64,000 nt of DNA from an uncultured Duncaniella sp. (lineage in GTDB: Bacteria; Bacteroidota; Bacteroidia; Bacteroidales; Muribaculaceae): NCBI GenBank assembly GCA_910586665.1, contig CAJUIX010000004.1, forward strand, positions 91,991-155,990. Reading direction: 5' to 3'. Both the position numbers and the translations under genes were made by a program. Position 1 is the first letter of the stretch, and the number at the start of each line of letters is the position of its first letter. The notes under the pieces were generated by a model. The model did not search any database and was not told the DNA's origin. It saw only the letters and a list, made by a program, of their open reading frames with translations. Shown piece after piece: positions 16,476-25,398 of this stretch.

Positions 16476-18887
16476 TCAGAAGTCTACGGTCAGGCGGACA
16501 TTAATCTGACGGCGCGTAAGGTAGTTGGGGACGGCATACTGGATATTGTTGACGTCAGTGACCCAGTAGTAGGAGGCGACGTTTGAAATATCGAGCAGGT
16601 TGAACACGTCAAGCCCTAACCAGGCGCTTTTGAAGTGGCGTCCGAAGCCCGAGCGGCTCTCGCCCTCTTTGAGCGGAGAGAGCAGGGCGTAGGAGAGTCC
16701 TATGTCGACGCGCTTGTAGGGGGGCATACGGAAGTAACCTTTGTCGCGCGAGGAGCGGGGGGCGGTGGAGGGGAGGCCGTCCATGAGTATGCCGCGCAGG
16801 GCGAATTTCAGCTTTGGAAATTTCGGGAAGTAGTCGGTGAAGAAGAGTCCGAGGCTGTAGCGGCGGTCGGTCGGGCGCGGCACCTTTACTCCGTGGAGGT
16901 TCTCGCTCGTCTTCATGACCGAGAAGCTGATCCAGGAGTCGCTTCCGGGGACGAACTGGCCGAAAAGCTTAAGGTCGATACCAGCGGCGTAGCCGGAGCT
17001 TTCGTTTAGACCTGAATAGACAATTTTGAGGTTGTCAATTTCGTAGGGTACGAGGTCGGAGAGGGCCTTGTAATATATCTCGCCCGATAGTTTGAAGGGG
17101 CGGTTGAGTGCGCGGAATGTATAGTCTGTCCCGGCTATGAGGTGGAAGCTGCGTTGCGATTTGATGTCGGTGTTTAGTACTATGGTTTGGTTGCCGTCGG
17201 CATCGGTGACCGGCATGCGGTACTCTTTGTAGAACGGGCTTTGGTAGTAGAGGCCGGTTGCGAATCTGAGCGCCCAGGAGGTGGCCTGCTCGGGTATGAA
17301 GCCTATGGTGACGCGCGGACTGAGGAGGAGTTCCTTGTTGAAGCTCCAGTAGCTCATGCGCAGGCCGGCGTTGAGGGTCAGGAAGCCGGCGGCGGTATTG
17401 ATTTTCCAGGCATCCTGGGCGAAGGCGGAGACACGGGTCGAGGAGAGGTCATGGTGGGAGTCGAGGTTGTAGACCATGCGCAGGTTGACTCCGTCGGAGG
17501 GGAGGGAGAAGCCGGCAGAGTCGCGAAGCTCCCATTCGCGGCTGCGGTCCATGATTTTTTCACCCTGGAGAGTTACGCCGTAGGTCAGGGTGTGGCGAGG
17601 GTTGAGCGCTGTCTGCCCTTTGAGGGCGAGTGACAGCACGGATGCTTTGAGACGGTTGCGGGCATGCTCGTGGTAGCGGCCGACACCCAGTTCGCCGCCT
17701 ATTTCAGATGTGCCCGCTTCGTCGAGCCAGTATTCGCCGGAGATGTCGTAGGCCACAAGCTCGTTTGTAAGATAGCCCGAACCGAGCAGCTGGAGATTGG
17801 TTGAGCGGCTGAGACGGTAGTCGAGCGACAGGGCACCGAAGTAGGTCTCAAAACGGTCTTTTTCATGACCGTCGAAGTAGACTGTGAACTGCTTTGAGTC
17901 CATAGCCGTGCCGAAGTTGGTAGTTCGGTTCTGTGGGGTGAATTTATAATGGTTGAGGGCTATGTTGCCGAGGAGCGACAGAGTGAGCTTCTTCGACATT
18001 CGGTATGTCATGTTTGTCTGGTAGTCAAAAAAACTGGGGTCGTACTCGCCTTTGGTATCCATCGAGCTGAGAAGCGATGAGTTACGCTTATAGCGTATGC
18101 CGTGGAGCTGTGAAAATTTTTTCGAGCCCTGTCCGAGTGCGAGGGTGGCGCCCATGAGGCTTGCCGAAATAGAGCCTTCGAAAGATTCGGGTTGGCGGTA
18201 GGTTATGTCGAGCACGGAGGACATCTTGTCGCCATACTCAGCCGGGAAACCGCCTGTCGAGAAGCCGATTGCGCCGACAAGGTCGGGATTTATGACGCTA
18301 AGTCCCTCCTGCTGACCCGAGGAGATGAGGAGTGGGCGATAAATCTCGATCCCGTTGATATAGACAGAGTTTTCGTCATATGACCCGCCTCTGACAGAGT
18401 ATTGTGACGACATCTCGTTTGAACCTGTGACACCGGCCATTGTGGTGATGAGCGATTCGACGCTTCCGCCTGAGGCGTCAGGGTTCTTGCGGAGGTCGGA
18501 GGTGTTGATTGTCGATATCGAGCCTGTCTGTTTCTTAAGTTCTGTCACCTCGACCTGTTGCAGCATCTCGGTGGTGAGCTGCAGGCGCATGTTGAGTGTG
18601 ACTTCGGGAGCGGCGTCGATGAGGCGTCGTGTCTCTTCGCGGTAGCCGATGCAGGAAAAGTGTACGGTGATTGTGTCGGACGCCGGGCATGAGAGTGAAT
18701 AGTCCCCTTCGAGTCCTGAAGTGACTCCTATGCTTGTTCCGCCGATGCGGACGGTGGCAAATTCTATAGGTTCGCCGTTGGCGTCTGTGATTTTTCCATG
18801 TATTTTCACCTGTGCCGCCGTAATCATGGCGAGTAGAGGCGATATGAGTATGAGGAGGATGATATGGCGATGGCTCAGGCCGTGCAT
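16476..18887 (-). CDS. TonB-dependent receptor with CarboxypepD-like domain
   Basis: This 803-residue outer-membrane protein has a signal peptide (about 1-25), a CarboxypepD-like domain (VKIHGKITDANGEPIEFATV) and a plug domain with the typical SVESLITTMAGVTGSNEMSS, YSVRGGSYDENSVYINGIEI and GGFPAEYGDKMSSVLDITYR. The barrel ends in an aromatic residue (NVRLTVDF), as needed for outer-membrane insertion. It probably imports an unidentified ligand using TonB energy. There is no SusD partner; it stands alone upstream of the rpsF operon on the same strand. Confidence 0.9.
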   Translation of the reverse strand: MHGLSHRHIILLILISPLLAMITAAQVKIHGKITDANGEPIEFATVRIGGTSIGVTSGLEGDYSLSCPASDTITVHFSCIGYREETRRLIDAAPEVTLNMRLQLTTEMLQQVEVTELKKQTGSISTINTSDLRKNPDASGGSVESLITTMAGVTGSNEMSSQYSVRGGSYDENSVYINGIEIYRPLLISSGQQEGLSVINPDLVGAIGFSTGGFPAEYGDKMSSVLDITYRQPESFEGSISASLMGATLALGQGSKKFSQLHGIRYKRNSSLLSSMDTKGEYDPSFFDYQTNMTYRMSKKLTLSLLGNIALNHYKFTPQNRTTNFGTAMDSKQFTVYFDGHEKDRFETYFGALSLDYRLSRSTNLQLLGSGYLTNELVAYDISGEYWLDEAGTSEIGGELGVGRYHEHARNRLKASVLSLALKGQTALNPRHTLTYGVTLQGEKIMDRSREWELRDSAGFSLPSDGVNLRMVYNLDSHHDLSSTRVSAFAQDAWKINTAAGFLTLNAGLRMSYWSFNKELLLSPRVTIGFIPEQATSWALRFATGLYYQSPFYKEYRMPVTDADGNQTIVLNTDIKSQRSFHLIAGTDYTFRALNRPFKLSGEIYYKALSDLVPYEIDNLKIVYSGLNESSGYAAGIDLKLFGQFVPGSDSWISFSVMKTSENLHGVKVPRPTDRRYSLGLFFTDYFPKFPKLKFALRGILMDGLPSTAPRSSRDKGYFRMPPYKRVDIGLSYALLSPLKEGESRSGFGRHFKSAWLGLDVFNLLDISNVASYYWVTDVNNIQYAVPNYLTRRQINVRLTVDF

Positions 18888-18959
18888 GTCGGTTGGTTAT
18901 TATTTACACATTTAATATATATAAATAATAACGACAGTCGCTGTGAAAAATTGTACTGC

Positions 18960-19283
18960 TTAGAGCGGAAGGAGTATTACTTCGTGGGGCATCGTGCCGC
19001 AGTGGGGGACGACGGTTGCGAGCGAAGCAAGAAAATCAGTGAAGCATCCCGGAGCCGCGAGGGCGTGCGGCATGTCGAACTCGGGAGACATTTTGAAGCC
19101 CGCGGGGGCGAAGATAATGATGCCGTTGTAGGATGTGGTTGACTGTAGTTCTGTGGAGAAAGGGACAATCGAGGGGCTGACCGTATTGTCAGTAGGTGAA
19201 TAGACCACTATACAGTTGCGGTAGATACGTCCGTCAATCACTGCGGCATGTACGCGGACGGAAATTTTGTTTTTATCGGTCAC
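18960..19283 (-). CDS. Hypothetical protein, last gene of the ileS operon
   Basis: This 107-residue protein with a GTG start begins one base after the DUF4296 stop, so it is almost certainly translated from the same transcript by coupling. It has no signal peptide or membrane segment; the sequence suggests a small mixed alpha/beta fold (ISVRVHAAVIDGRIYRN, SYNGIIIFAPAGFKMSPEF). No family is recognised. The tight coupling and normal codon use make it a real gene. A maturation role related to its lipoprotein neighbours would be speculation. Confidence 0.7.
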   Translation of the reverse strand: MTDKNKISVRVHAAVIDGRIYRNCIVVYSPTDNTVSPSIVPFSTELQSTTSYNGIIIFAPAGFKMSPEFDMPHALAAPGCFTDFLASLATVVPHCGTMPHEVILLPL

Positions 19284-19284
19284 T

Positions 19285-20070
19285 TTAGCGTGTCTTTATA
19301 GTGTGCTGGCCGTTTCGGGCTTTCACGTTGTCGTTGCGCCCGCGTGTACGGACCACTGAGATTGAGTCAAGATATGAAACTTCACCCTCCTGGGGAGAAT
19401 AGTAGATTGAACCGTAGAGAGTTGTCGCTGATTTAGCCGAGTCGAGGACCAGTGTTAGCTGCTGGCGCTCGTCGGAGCCCTGGCGCTTGGTCACATATTC
19501 GGTCGTGCCGTCATTATATGAGACCGCAATAGTCATGAACAGAGGGGAGCGTAGGTTGACGGGGCGCACGCTGACGGTATAACGGTCGCCGCGCTCCCAG
19601 TTTTTGTCGGATTGATATGAGAAAGAGAGGAAGTCGGTCGGGTTGACGCCGGAGTTGCGCACGGACATCGGACCGCGCCAGAGATTGACTGAGTCTCCGT
19701 CGATGCTGACGACCGAGTGGCTGTCGCTGCTCTTTCCGCCGGCCTTCTCTGCCTCGGCTATGCGTCCTTCGAGCAAGGTAATGGTCTTGTCGTAGACCTT
19801 CATATATTCCTGGAGGTTGTTGCCATACCAGTAGAGCGACGTATCAAGCTCCTGAGTAGTGACTCCGTGGCGCATACAGATTGATTGCAGCAGTGCCCGC
19901 TTGGTGGAGTCGTTTCTAAATGAGGAACTGTTGGATTCCACCACGGCCTCGCCGGTATGTATGTCGGCAAGTATTTCCGCCATCTTATCTTCGGAAATAA
20001 CATAGCCGGGCGTCTTGCTGCATGAGGCAAGTATGAGGCTTAGGATTATGACTACCGGGAGACTACGCAT
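19285..20070 (-). CDS. DUF4296 lipoprotein
   Basis: This 261-residue protein has a lipobox ending at Cys17 (LILASC) and the DUF4296 pattern right after it (VISEDKMAEILADIHTGEAV, DTSLYWYGNNLQEYMKVYDK). DUF4296 proteins are Bacteroidetes lipoproteins without a known role. It follows lspA, the lipoprotein signal peptidase, by 12 nt. A Bacteroidetes-specific envelope function is the modest inference. Confidence 0.85.
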   Translation of the reverse strand: MRSLPVVIILSLILASCSKTPGYVISEDKMAEILADIHTGEAVVESNSSSFRNDSTKRALLQSICMRHGVTTQELDTSLYWYGNNLQEYMKVYDKTITLLEGRIAEAEKAGGKSSDSHSVVSIDGDSVNLWRGPMSVRNSGVNPTDFLSFSYQSDKNWERGDRYTVSVRPVNLRSPLFMTIAVSYNDGTTEYVTKRQGSDERQQLTLVLDSAKSATTLYGSIYYSPQEGEVSYLDSISVVRTRGRNDNVKARNGQHTIKTR

Positions 20071-20082
20071 GGGGACAGATGT

Positions 20083-20715
20083 TTATGAGCGTACAGGAAG
20101 CTCCGAAAGGGCCTTGGGCGAAAGGACGTAGCGGTGATAAAAGATGAAGAGCACGATGATACCACATGATATGGCGGCATCGGCCAGGTTGAATATCGGC
20201 TGGAAGAAAAGGAACTGGTCGCCTCCTACCAAGGGTATCCACGACGGCCATACGAAGCTGAAGAGAGGGAAGTAGAGCATGTCGACCACGCGGCCGTGGA
20301 AGAGCGCTGAGTAGCCTCCGTCGGGGGGAAATAGTGTGGCGAGCTGCGGAGGATAAGGGTTATTGAAGATAAGACCGTAGAACACGCAGTCGAAAATATT
20401 GCCTGCCGCACCTGCCGTTATGAAGGCGAGGCAGACGAGGTAGCCCGTTGGGACGCTGCGCAGGGCGCTGATTTTAGCTATATAACATATAAGTGCGCCT
20501 ACAGCGACTATGCGAAAGAGCGTCAAGGCAAGTTTGCTACCAAACTCCATGCCGAAAGCCATGCCGTTGTTTTCGATGAAGTAGAGGTGGAACCATGAGA
20601 AAATCCTCATGTCCTCGCCGAGGTAGAAGTGGGTTTTGATCCAAATTTTAAATGCCTGGTCGAGAATCACCACGAGAAGCATGATGACGACGACGATAGT
20701 AGCTCTGCTGCGCAT
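20083..20715 (-). CDS. lspA: Lipoprotein signal peptidase (signal peptidase II)
   Basis: This inner-membrane aspartyl protease removes the signal peptide of prolipoproteins. The 210-residue reading starts at MRSRATIVVV (20715); the longer open frame overlaps dksA and is not credible. Four hydrophobic segments are visible, and the two catalytic Asp are in AAGNIFDCVFYG and FNLADAAISCG. It is longer than the proteobacterial enzyme because of a periplasmic insertion (about 130-165), usual for Bacteroidetes. It sits between dksA and the DUF4296 lipoprotein gene. Confidence 0.93.
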   Translation of the reverse strand: MRSRATIVVVIMLLVVILDQAFKIWIKTHFYLGEDMRIFSWFHLYFIENNGMAFGMEFGSKLALTLFRIVAVGALICYIAKISALRSVPTGYLVCLAFITAGAAGNIFDCVFYGLIFNNPYPPQLATLFPPDGGYSALFHGRVVDMLYFPLFSFVWPSWIPLVGGDQFLFFQPIFNLADAAISCGIIVLFIFYHRYVLSPKALSELPVRS

Positions 20716-20788
20716 TTCGGTCAGGGGTGGGTGGGAATGGTTATATGGCGGGCATTCCCGTCGGAGGAATGCCCGCTGGGAGTATGGA

Positions 20789-21172
20789 CTATTTCTTGTT
20801 CTGGGAGTTCTTGGCTTCGACGCTGCGGGTTGCGTGGGGCACCGCGCGCAGTCTTTCCTTGGGGATGAGCTCGCCGGTCTCGCAGCACACACCGTAGGTC
20901 TTGTTCTCGATGCGGATGAGTGCGTTCTGAAGATGCTGTATGAACTTCTTCTGACGCTGTGCGAGCTGTCCGGCCTCCTCTTTTGAAAGAGTGCTCGCAC
21001 CCTCTTCGAGGATTTTGAACGTGGGCGACGTGTCGGCAGTGTCGTTACCGTCGGTGTTGTTGATCAGGGAGCGGAGGGAGTCATATTCCTTCTGCGCCTT
21101 GTCGAGCTTTTGGATGATGAGCTCCTTGAATTCCTGAAGCTCCTCGTCGGAATAACGTGTTTTATCACTCAT
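20789..21172 (-). CDS. dksA: DksA/TraR family protein lacking a complete zinc finger
   Basis: This 127-residue protein starts at MSDKTRYSDEEL; an upstream in-frame start would overlap ileS. A long helical hairpin (about 8-95) precedes the region of the DksA zinc finger, YGVCCETGELIPKERLRAVP. The adjacent CC replaces the usual CxxC and the second Cys pair is missing (PHATRSV), so zinc binding is doubtful. DksA proteins enter the RNA polymerase secondary channel and modulate initiation with ppGpp. The gene is 31 nt after ileS and upstream of lspA. Confidence 0.85.
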   Translation of the reverse strand: MSDKTRYSDEELQEFKELIIQKLDKAQKEYDSLRSLINNTDGNDTADTSPTFKILEEGASTLSKEEAGQLAQRQKKFIQHLQNALIRIENKTYGVCCETGELIPKERLRAVPHATRSVEAKNSQNKK

Positions 21173-21203
21173 AGCTATAATGTGGTTTTTATGTTTCTGT
21201 GTG

Positions 21204-24200
21204 TTAGCTTGCGGGGGTGATTTTGACGCGTGCAGTGACATCGTCCATTGTCAATTCCTCGACATCAGTCTCGCCCTCGGCAAGAGATGCGATTTCAAGG
21301 GATGATGCGAGCACCTGGCGTGAGATATAATCCGAGAAGTCGCGAATTGCATCGTCTGTAGCATCACCGGGTGCAAATACGAGCGAGATGCGGTCAGTTA
21401 TGTCGTAGTTGCGGGCCTTGCGGATGTTCTGGATGCGGTTGACAATGTCGCGGGCTATGCCTTCGCGGCGCAGTTCGGGGGTGACGGTGACATCAAGGGC
21501 GATTGTCAGGTTGCCTTCATTGCCAACGAGCCATCCGGGAATGTCCTCGGAGATGATTTCGACGTCGGCAAGGTCGACTTCGGCGGGAGTGCCGGCAAGG
21601 TCGAATGATAGCTTGCCCTCGCGCTCGAGAGTGGCTATTGACTTGGCATCAAGATTCTTGATAATCTCGGCTGCGGCCTTCATCTGCTTGCCGAATTTCG
21701 GGCCGAGCTTCTTGAAGTCGGGTTTCACGCTCTTGACAAGGATACCCTCGTCGTTGCCGACAATCTTGATTTCCTTCACATTGATTTCGCTCTTGACGAG
21801 GTCCATGATTGCTTCGAGTGCGGCGCGACGGGCGTCGTCGGCTACCGGCACCATGATTGAGTGGAGCGGCTGGCGCACCTTGAGGTTGACTTTGCGGCGC
21901 AGGGCGAGAGCCATAGAGGTGATGTCCTGTGCGAGCTTCTGGCGCTCCTCGAGCTGCGGGTCGATAAGTGACTCGTCGGCCACGGGGAAGCGGTCGAGAT
22001 GCACAGACTCTGCCGAGCCGGTGAGGTCGCGGTAGAGTCGGTCGGCATAGAAGGGAGCGAATGGCGCGATGAGCAGCGATACGGTCTTCAGACAGGTGTA
22101 GAGTGTCTGATAAGCAGCAAGCTTGTCGTTGGTCATATCGCCACCCCAGAAACGCTTGCGGTTGAGGCGGACATACCAGTTGGAAAGGTTGTCGCCGATG
22201 AATTCACCGATTGCGCGGGCTGCCCTGGTCGGTTCGTAGTCGTCAAGATCTGTCGAAACTTCCTTGACAAGAGAGTTGAGCAGCGACAGAATCCAGCGGT
22301 CAATTTCAGGACGCTCGCTCACAGGCACCTGCGGGGCCTCGGGGTCGAAACCGTCGACGTTGGCATAGAGTGCGAAGAAACTGTATGTGTTATAGAGTGT
22401 CGAGAACAGTTTGCGGGAGGTCTCAAGCACACCTTTTTCGTCATATTTGAGGTTGTCCCAGGGAGAGGAGTTGGAAATCATGTACCAACGCACAGGGTCG
22501 GCGCCGTACTGGCTTATCTGTCCGAAGGGATCCACGGCATTGCCAAGTCGCTTCGACATCTTGTTGCCGTACTTGTCGAGCACGAGGCCGTTGGAAATAA
22601 CAGTCTTGTAAGAGATTGAGTCAAAAACCATTCCGGCTATGGCATGGAGTGTGAAGAACCAGCCGCGGGTCTGGTCCACACCTTCGGCAATGAAGTCGGC
22701 GGGGTAAACCTCGCGCTTGTCAAATGCCTCCTTGTTCTCGAAGGGGTAGTGGATCTGGGCATAAGGCATTGAGCCTGAGTCAAACCAAACGTCGATGAGG
22801 TCTTTCTCCCTCTGCATGGGCTTGCCGGAGGGTGATACGAGGACAATATCGTCAACGTAGGGACGGTGGAGGTCTATCTTTTCGTAGTTGGCCTTGTCAT
22901 AGTCTCCGGGAACGAATCCGGCTTTCTTGTAGGGGTTTTCAGCCATGACACCGGCCTCTACGGCGCGCTCGATTTCATTGTAGAGCTGGTCTACGGATGA
23001 GATGCACAGCTCCTCGCTGCCATCCTCGGTGCGCCAAATCGGGAGGGGAGTGCCCCAGTAGCGACTGCGGGAGAGGTTCCAGTCCTGAAGGTTCTCAAGC
23101 CACTTGCCGAAGCGGCCGCTGCCTGTCGAGGCGGGCTTCCACTTGATGCTGTCGTTGAGCTCCATGAGGCGCTCACGCACGGCTGTGGTCTTGATGAACC
23201 AGGAGTCGAGCGGGTAGTAGAGCACCGGTTTGTCCGTGCGCCAGCAGTGGGGGTAATTGTGGGTATGTTTTTCGATTTTGAAAACCTTGTCGGTAGCCTT
23301 CAGCTCCATGCAGATTTTCACATCGAGAGTTTCGGTCTCATCTGTGGCATCGGGGTCGTAGGCGTTCTTGACATACTGCCCCTGCCAGGGCTTGTAGGCC
23401 TCGACATCGACCATTTCATCCACAAATTTGGGGTCAAGGTCGGAGAGAAGGTAGAAACGGCCTGTAAGGTCGACCATCGGGCGGATGTTGCCGTCGCGGT
23501 CGATGAGGTGGAGCGGCGGGATGTTGTTCTGCTTCGACACACGGAGGTCATCGGCACCGAATGTACCTGCGATATGCACGATGCCTGTACCGTCCTCGGT
23601 AGTAACATAGTCTCCGGGGATTACCCTGAAAGCACCTTCTCCGGGATTCACCCAGGGGAGAAGCTGCTCGTAGTTGATACCGACGAGGTCGAGGCCTTTT
23701 ACCTGGGCTGCAACCTCGTAGGGGATGAGCTTGTCACCCTTGGAGTAACTGTCGAGGGGGAGATCCTTAGCTTTGGCATTGAAGAGCGAACCCATGAGGG
23801 CGTCGGCTGCCACTATGGTGATAGGCTTGCCGGAATAGGGGTTGTAGGTACGGACAATGTTATATGTGATGTCCGGGCCGACGGCAAGAGCTGTATTTGA
23901 AGGAAGTGTCCACGGTGTGGTTGTCCATGCGAGGAAATAGGGGGTGCCCCACTTGAATAGAATCTCGCGATAGGGAGCGAGGGCCGGGCTTTCATCGTTG
24001 AGCACGCGGAACTGGGCCACGCACGTCGTATCCTTCACGTCGCGGTAGCATCCGGGCTGGTTGAGCTCGTGTGAGCTAAGGCCTGTGCCGGCTGCCGGGG
24101 AGTAGGGCTGGATTGTGTAGCCCTTGTAGAGGTAGCCTTTCTCGTAAAGCTGGCCGAGAAGCCACCACACGGTCTCGATGTAGCGGTTGTCGTATGTGAT

Positions 24201-24650
24201 ATAGGCGTTAGGCATATCGACCCAGTAGCCCATGCGGCGGGTCAGATCTTCCCATTCGCCGGTGTATTTCATGACCTCGCGGCGGCAGGCGGCATTATAT
24301 TCGTCGACTGAGATTTTCTTACCGATATCTTCCTTGGTGATTCCGAGATTTTTCTCCACGCCAAGCTCTACGGGGAGACCGTGGGTGTCCCAGCCGGCTT
24401 TGCGCTTCACCTGGAAGCCCTGCATGGTTTTGTAGCGGCAGAAAATGTCCTTAATCGTGCGGGCGAGTACATGGTGTATGCCGGGCTTGCCGTTGGCTGA
24501 AGGGGGGCCCTCAAAGAAGACAAACGAGGGACATCCTTCGCGCTCCGACATCGTGCGGGCGAAGACATCTTCCGACGCCCAGTTGGAGAGCACTGACTCA
24601 TTGATTTCTGGCAGATTTAAGCCGCTGTATTCTTGGAATCTCTTTGACAT
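21204..24650 (-). CDS. ileS: Isoleucyl-tRNA synthetase, IleRS2-like with GIHH in place of HIGH
   Basis: This 1148-residue class I enzyme charges tRNA-Ile. It has the Rossmann catalytic core, a CP1 editing domain (FLAWTTTPWTLPSNTALAVG, DGTGIVHIAGTFGADD), the KMSKR loop near 695-700 (YGNKMSKRLGN) and a long C-terminal domain as in eukaryote-like IleRS2. The first signature motif reads SANGKPGIHH (51-60), so HxGH is replaced by GxHH. This altered signature has been described in IleRS2 enzymes with very high mupirocin resistance; resistance here is inferred. It is the first gene of the ileS-dksA-lspA-DUF4296-hypothetical operon. Confidence 0.97.
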   Translation of the reverse strand: MSKRFQEYSGLNLPEINESVLSNWASEDVFARTMSEREGCPSFVFFEGPPSANGKPGIHHVLARTIKDIFCRYKTMQGFQVKRKAGWDTHGLPVELGVEKNLGITKEDIGKKISVDEYNAACRREVMKYTGEWEDLTRRMGYWVDMPNAYITYDNRYIETVWWLLGQLYEKGYLYKGYTIQPYSPAAGTGLSSHELNQPGCYRDVKDTTCVAQFRVLNDESPALAPYREILFKWGTPYFLAWTTTPWTLPSNTALAVGPDITYNIVRTYNPYSGKPITIVAADALMGSLFNAKAKDLPLDSYSKGDKLIPYEVAAQVKGLDLVGINYEQLLPWVNPGEGAFRVIPGDYVTTEDGTGIVHIAGTFGADDLRVSKQNNIPPLHLIDRDGNIRPMVDLTGRFYLLSDLDPKFVDEMVDVEAYKPWQGQYVKNAYDPDATDETETLDVKICMELKATDKVFKIEKHTHNYPHCWRTDKPVLYYPLDSWFIKTTAVRERLMELNDSIKWKPASTGSGRFGKWLENLQDWNLSRSRYWGTPLPIWRTEDGSEELCISSVDQLYNEIERAVEAGVMAENPYKKAGFVPGDYDKANYEKIDLHRPYVDDIVLVSPSGKPMQREKDLIDVWFDSGSMPYAQIHYPFENKEAFDKREVYPADFIAEGVDQTRGWFFTLHAIAGMVFDSISYKTVISNGLVLDKYGNKMSKRLGNAVDPFGQISQYGADPVRWYMISNSSPWDNLKYDEKGVLETSRKLFSTLYNTYSFFALYANVDGFDPEAPQVPVSERPEIDRWILSLLNSLVKEVSTDLDDYEPTRAARAIGEFIGDNLSNWYVRLNRKRFWGGDMTNDKLAAYQTLYTCLKTVSLLIAPFAPFYADRLYRDLTGSAESVHLDRFPVADESLIDPQLEERQKLAQDITSMALALRRKVNLKVRQPLHSIMVPVADDARRAALEAIMDLVKSEINVKEIKIVGNDEGILVKSVKPDFKKLGPKFGKQMKAAAEIIKNLDAKSIATLEREGKLSFDLAGTPAEVDLADVEIISEDIPGWLVGNEGNLTIALDVTVTPELRREGIARDIVNRIQNIRKARNYDITDRISLVFAPGDATDDAIRDFSDYISRQVLASSLEIASLAEGETDVEELTMDDVTARVKITPAS

Positions 24651-24699
24651 TTCGAGACTGTTTATATTATTATATAGGTGATATTTGCAAAAATTTTTG

Positions 24700-24731
24700 C
24701 AAAAGTACTACTTTTTTCTCGATTTACCAAT
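24700..24731 (-). promoter_or_regulatory. Probable promoter of the ileS operon
   Basis: On the minus strand, TACTTTTG (24707-24700) matches the -7 box and ATTG (24731-24728) lies 20 bp upstream. The -33 box overlaps the last codons of the nitroreductase-like gene. Confidence 0.5.
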
Positions 24732-25344
24732 TGTTATAGTGTATGTTTTCGGGCTTATATTTGTCCTTAGGCTCGACGGCTGATGCAGGATAGCCGAGCA
24801 TGACGATGCTCATCGGGACAATCTCTGAGGGAATATCGAAGATGCTCCTTACGAGGCTCACGCGCTCGCTGATAGGATAGCAGCCACACCATACAGCCCC
24901 GAGGCCGACGGCGTGTGCCGCGAGAAGAATGTTTTCAGTAGCGGCAGAGCAGTCCTGGATCCAGTAGTCCTTACCCTCTCCGGGGAATACATTTGTCGTG
25001 TCGCCGCAGACGATGATTGCAGCCTGAGCCTTGGCGGCCATGCGCCAGTTGCCATGTGCCAGTGAGTCAAGGCGCTCGCGCTCTGTGACCGCTATGAATT
25101 TCCACGGTTGTTTATTGCCGGCGGTAGGGGCGGCCATGCCTGCGCGGAGCAGGGTGTCGAGCGTCTCTTTGTTGACGGGCGCGTCGGTGTAGTCGCGCAC
25201 GCTTGCGCGGGTCATGATGTTGGTGATTGCAGCAGTCGTGTCGTTGGACTTTGCCTCATCGGGGTTTTGTTTACATGATGCCATAGACATAATACTTAAA
25301 AATGCCGCTGCGCAGAGTGCCGAGCGGATGATTGTTTTCTTCAT
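24724..25344 (-). CDS. Nitroreductase-family lipoprotein
   Basis: This 206-residue protein combines a lipobox ending at Cys24 (LSIMSMASC) with a complete nitroreductase fold: the FMN-binding RASVRDYTDAPV, MAAPTAGNKQPWKFIAV and the C-terminal LGAVWCGCYPISERV. Family members use FMN and NAD(P)H to reduce nitro compounds, quinones or flavins. A lipid-anchored periplasmic location is unusual because NAD(P)H is cytoplasmic, though such forms recur in Bacteroidetes. It lies upstream of ileS on the same strand. Confidence 0.88.
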   Translation of the reverse strand: MKKTIIRSALCAAAFLSIMSMASCKQNPDEAKSNDTTAAITNIMTRASVRDYTDAPVNKETLDTLLRAGMAAPTAGNKQPWKFIAVTERERLDSLAHGNWRMAAKAQAAIIVCGDTTNVFPGEGKDYWIQDCSAATENILLAAHAVGLGAVWCGCYPISERVSLVRSIFDIPSEIVPMSIVMLGYPASAVEPKDKYKPENIHYNNW

Positions 25345-25398
25345 AATATATTGTTTTTAAATGTTTTTCTACTTTAAATTGTTCGTTGGAGAATCCTG

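Noticed and set aside
20083..21000. 305-residue version of LspA
   Set aside because: The N-terminal extension overlaps dksA in another frame; the start at 20715 gives the normal first membrane segment.
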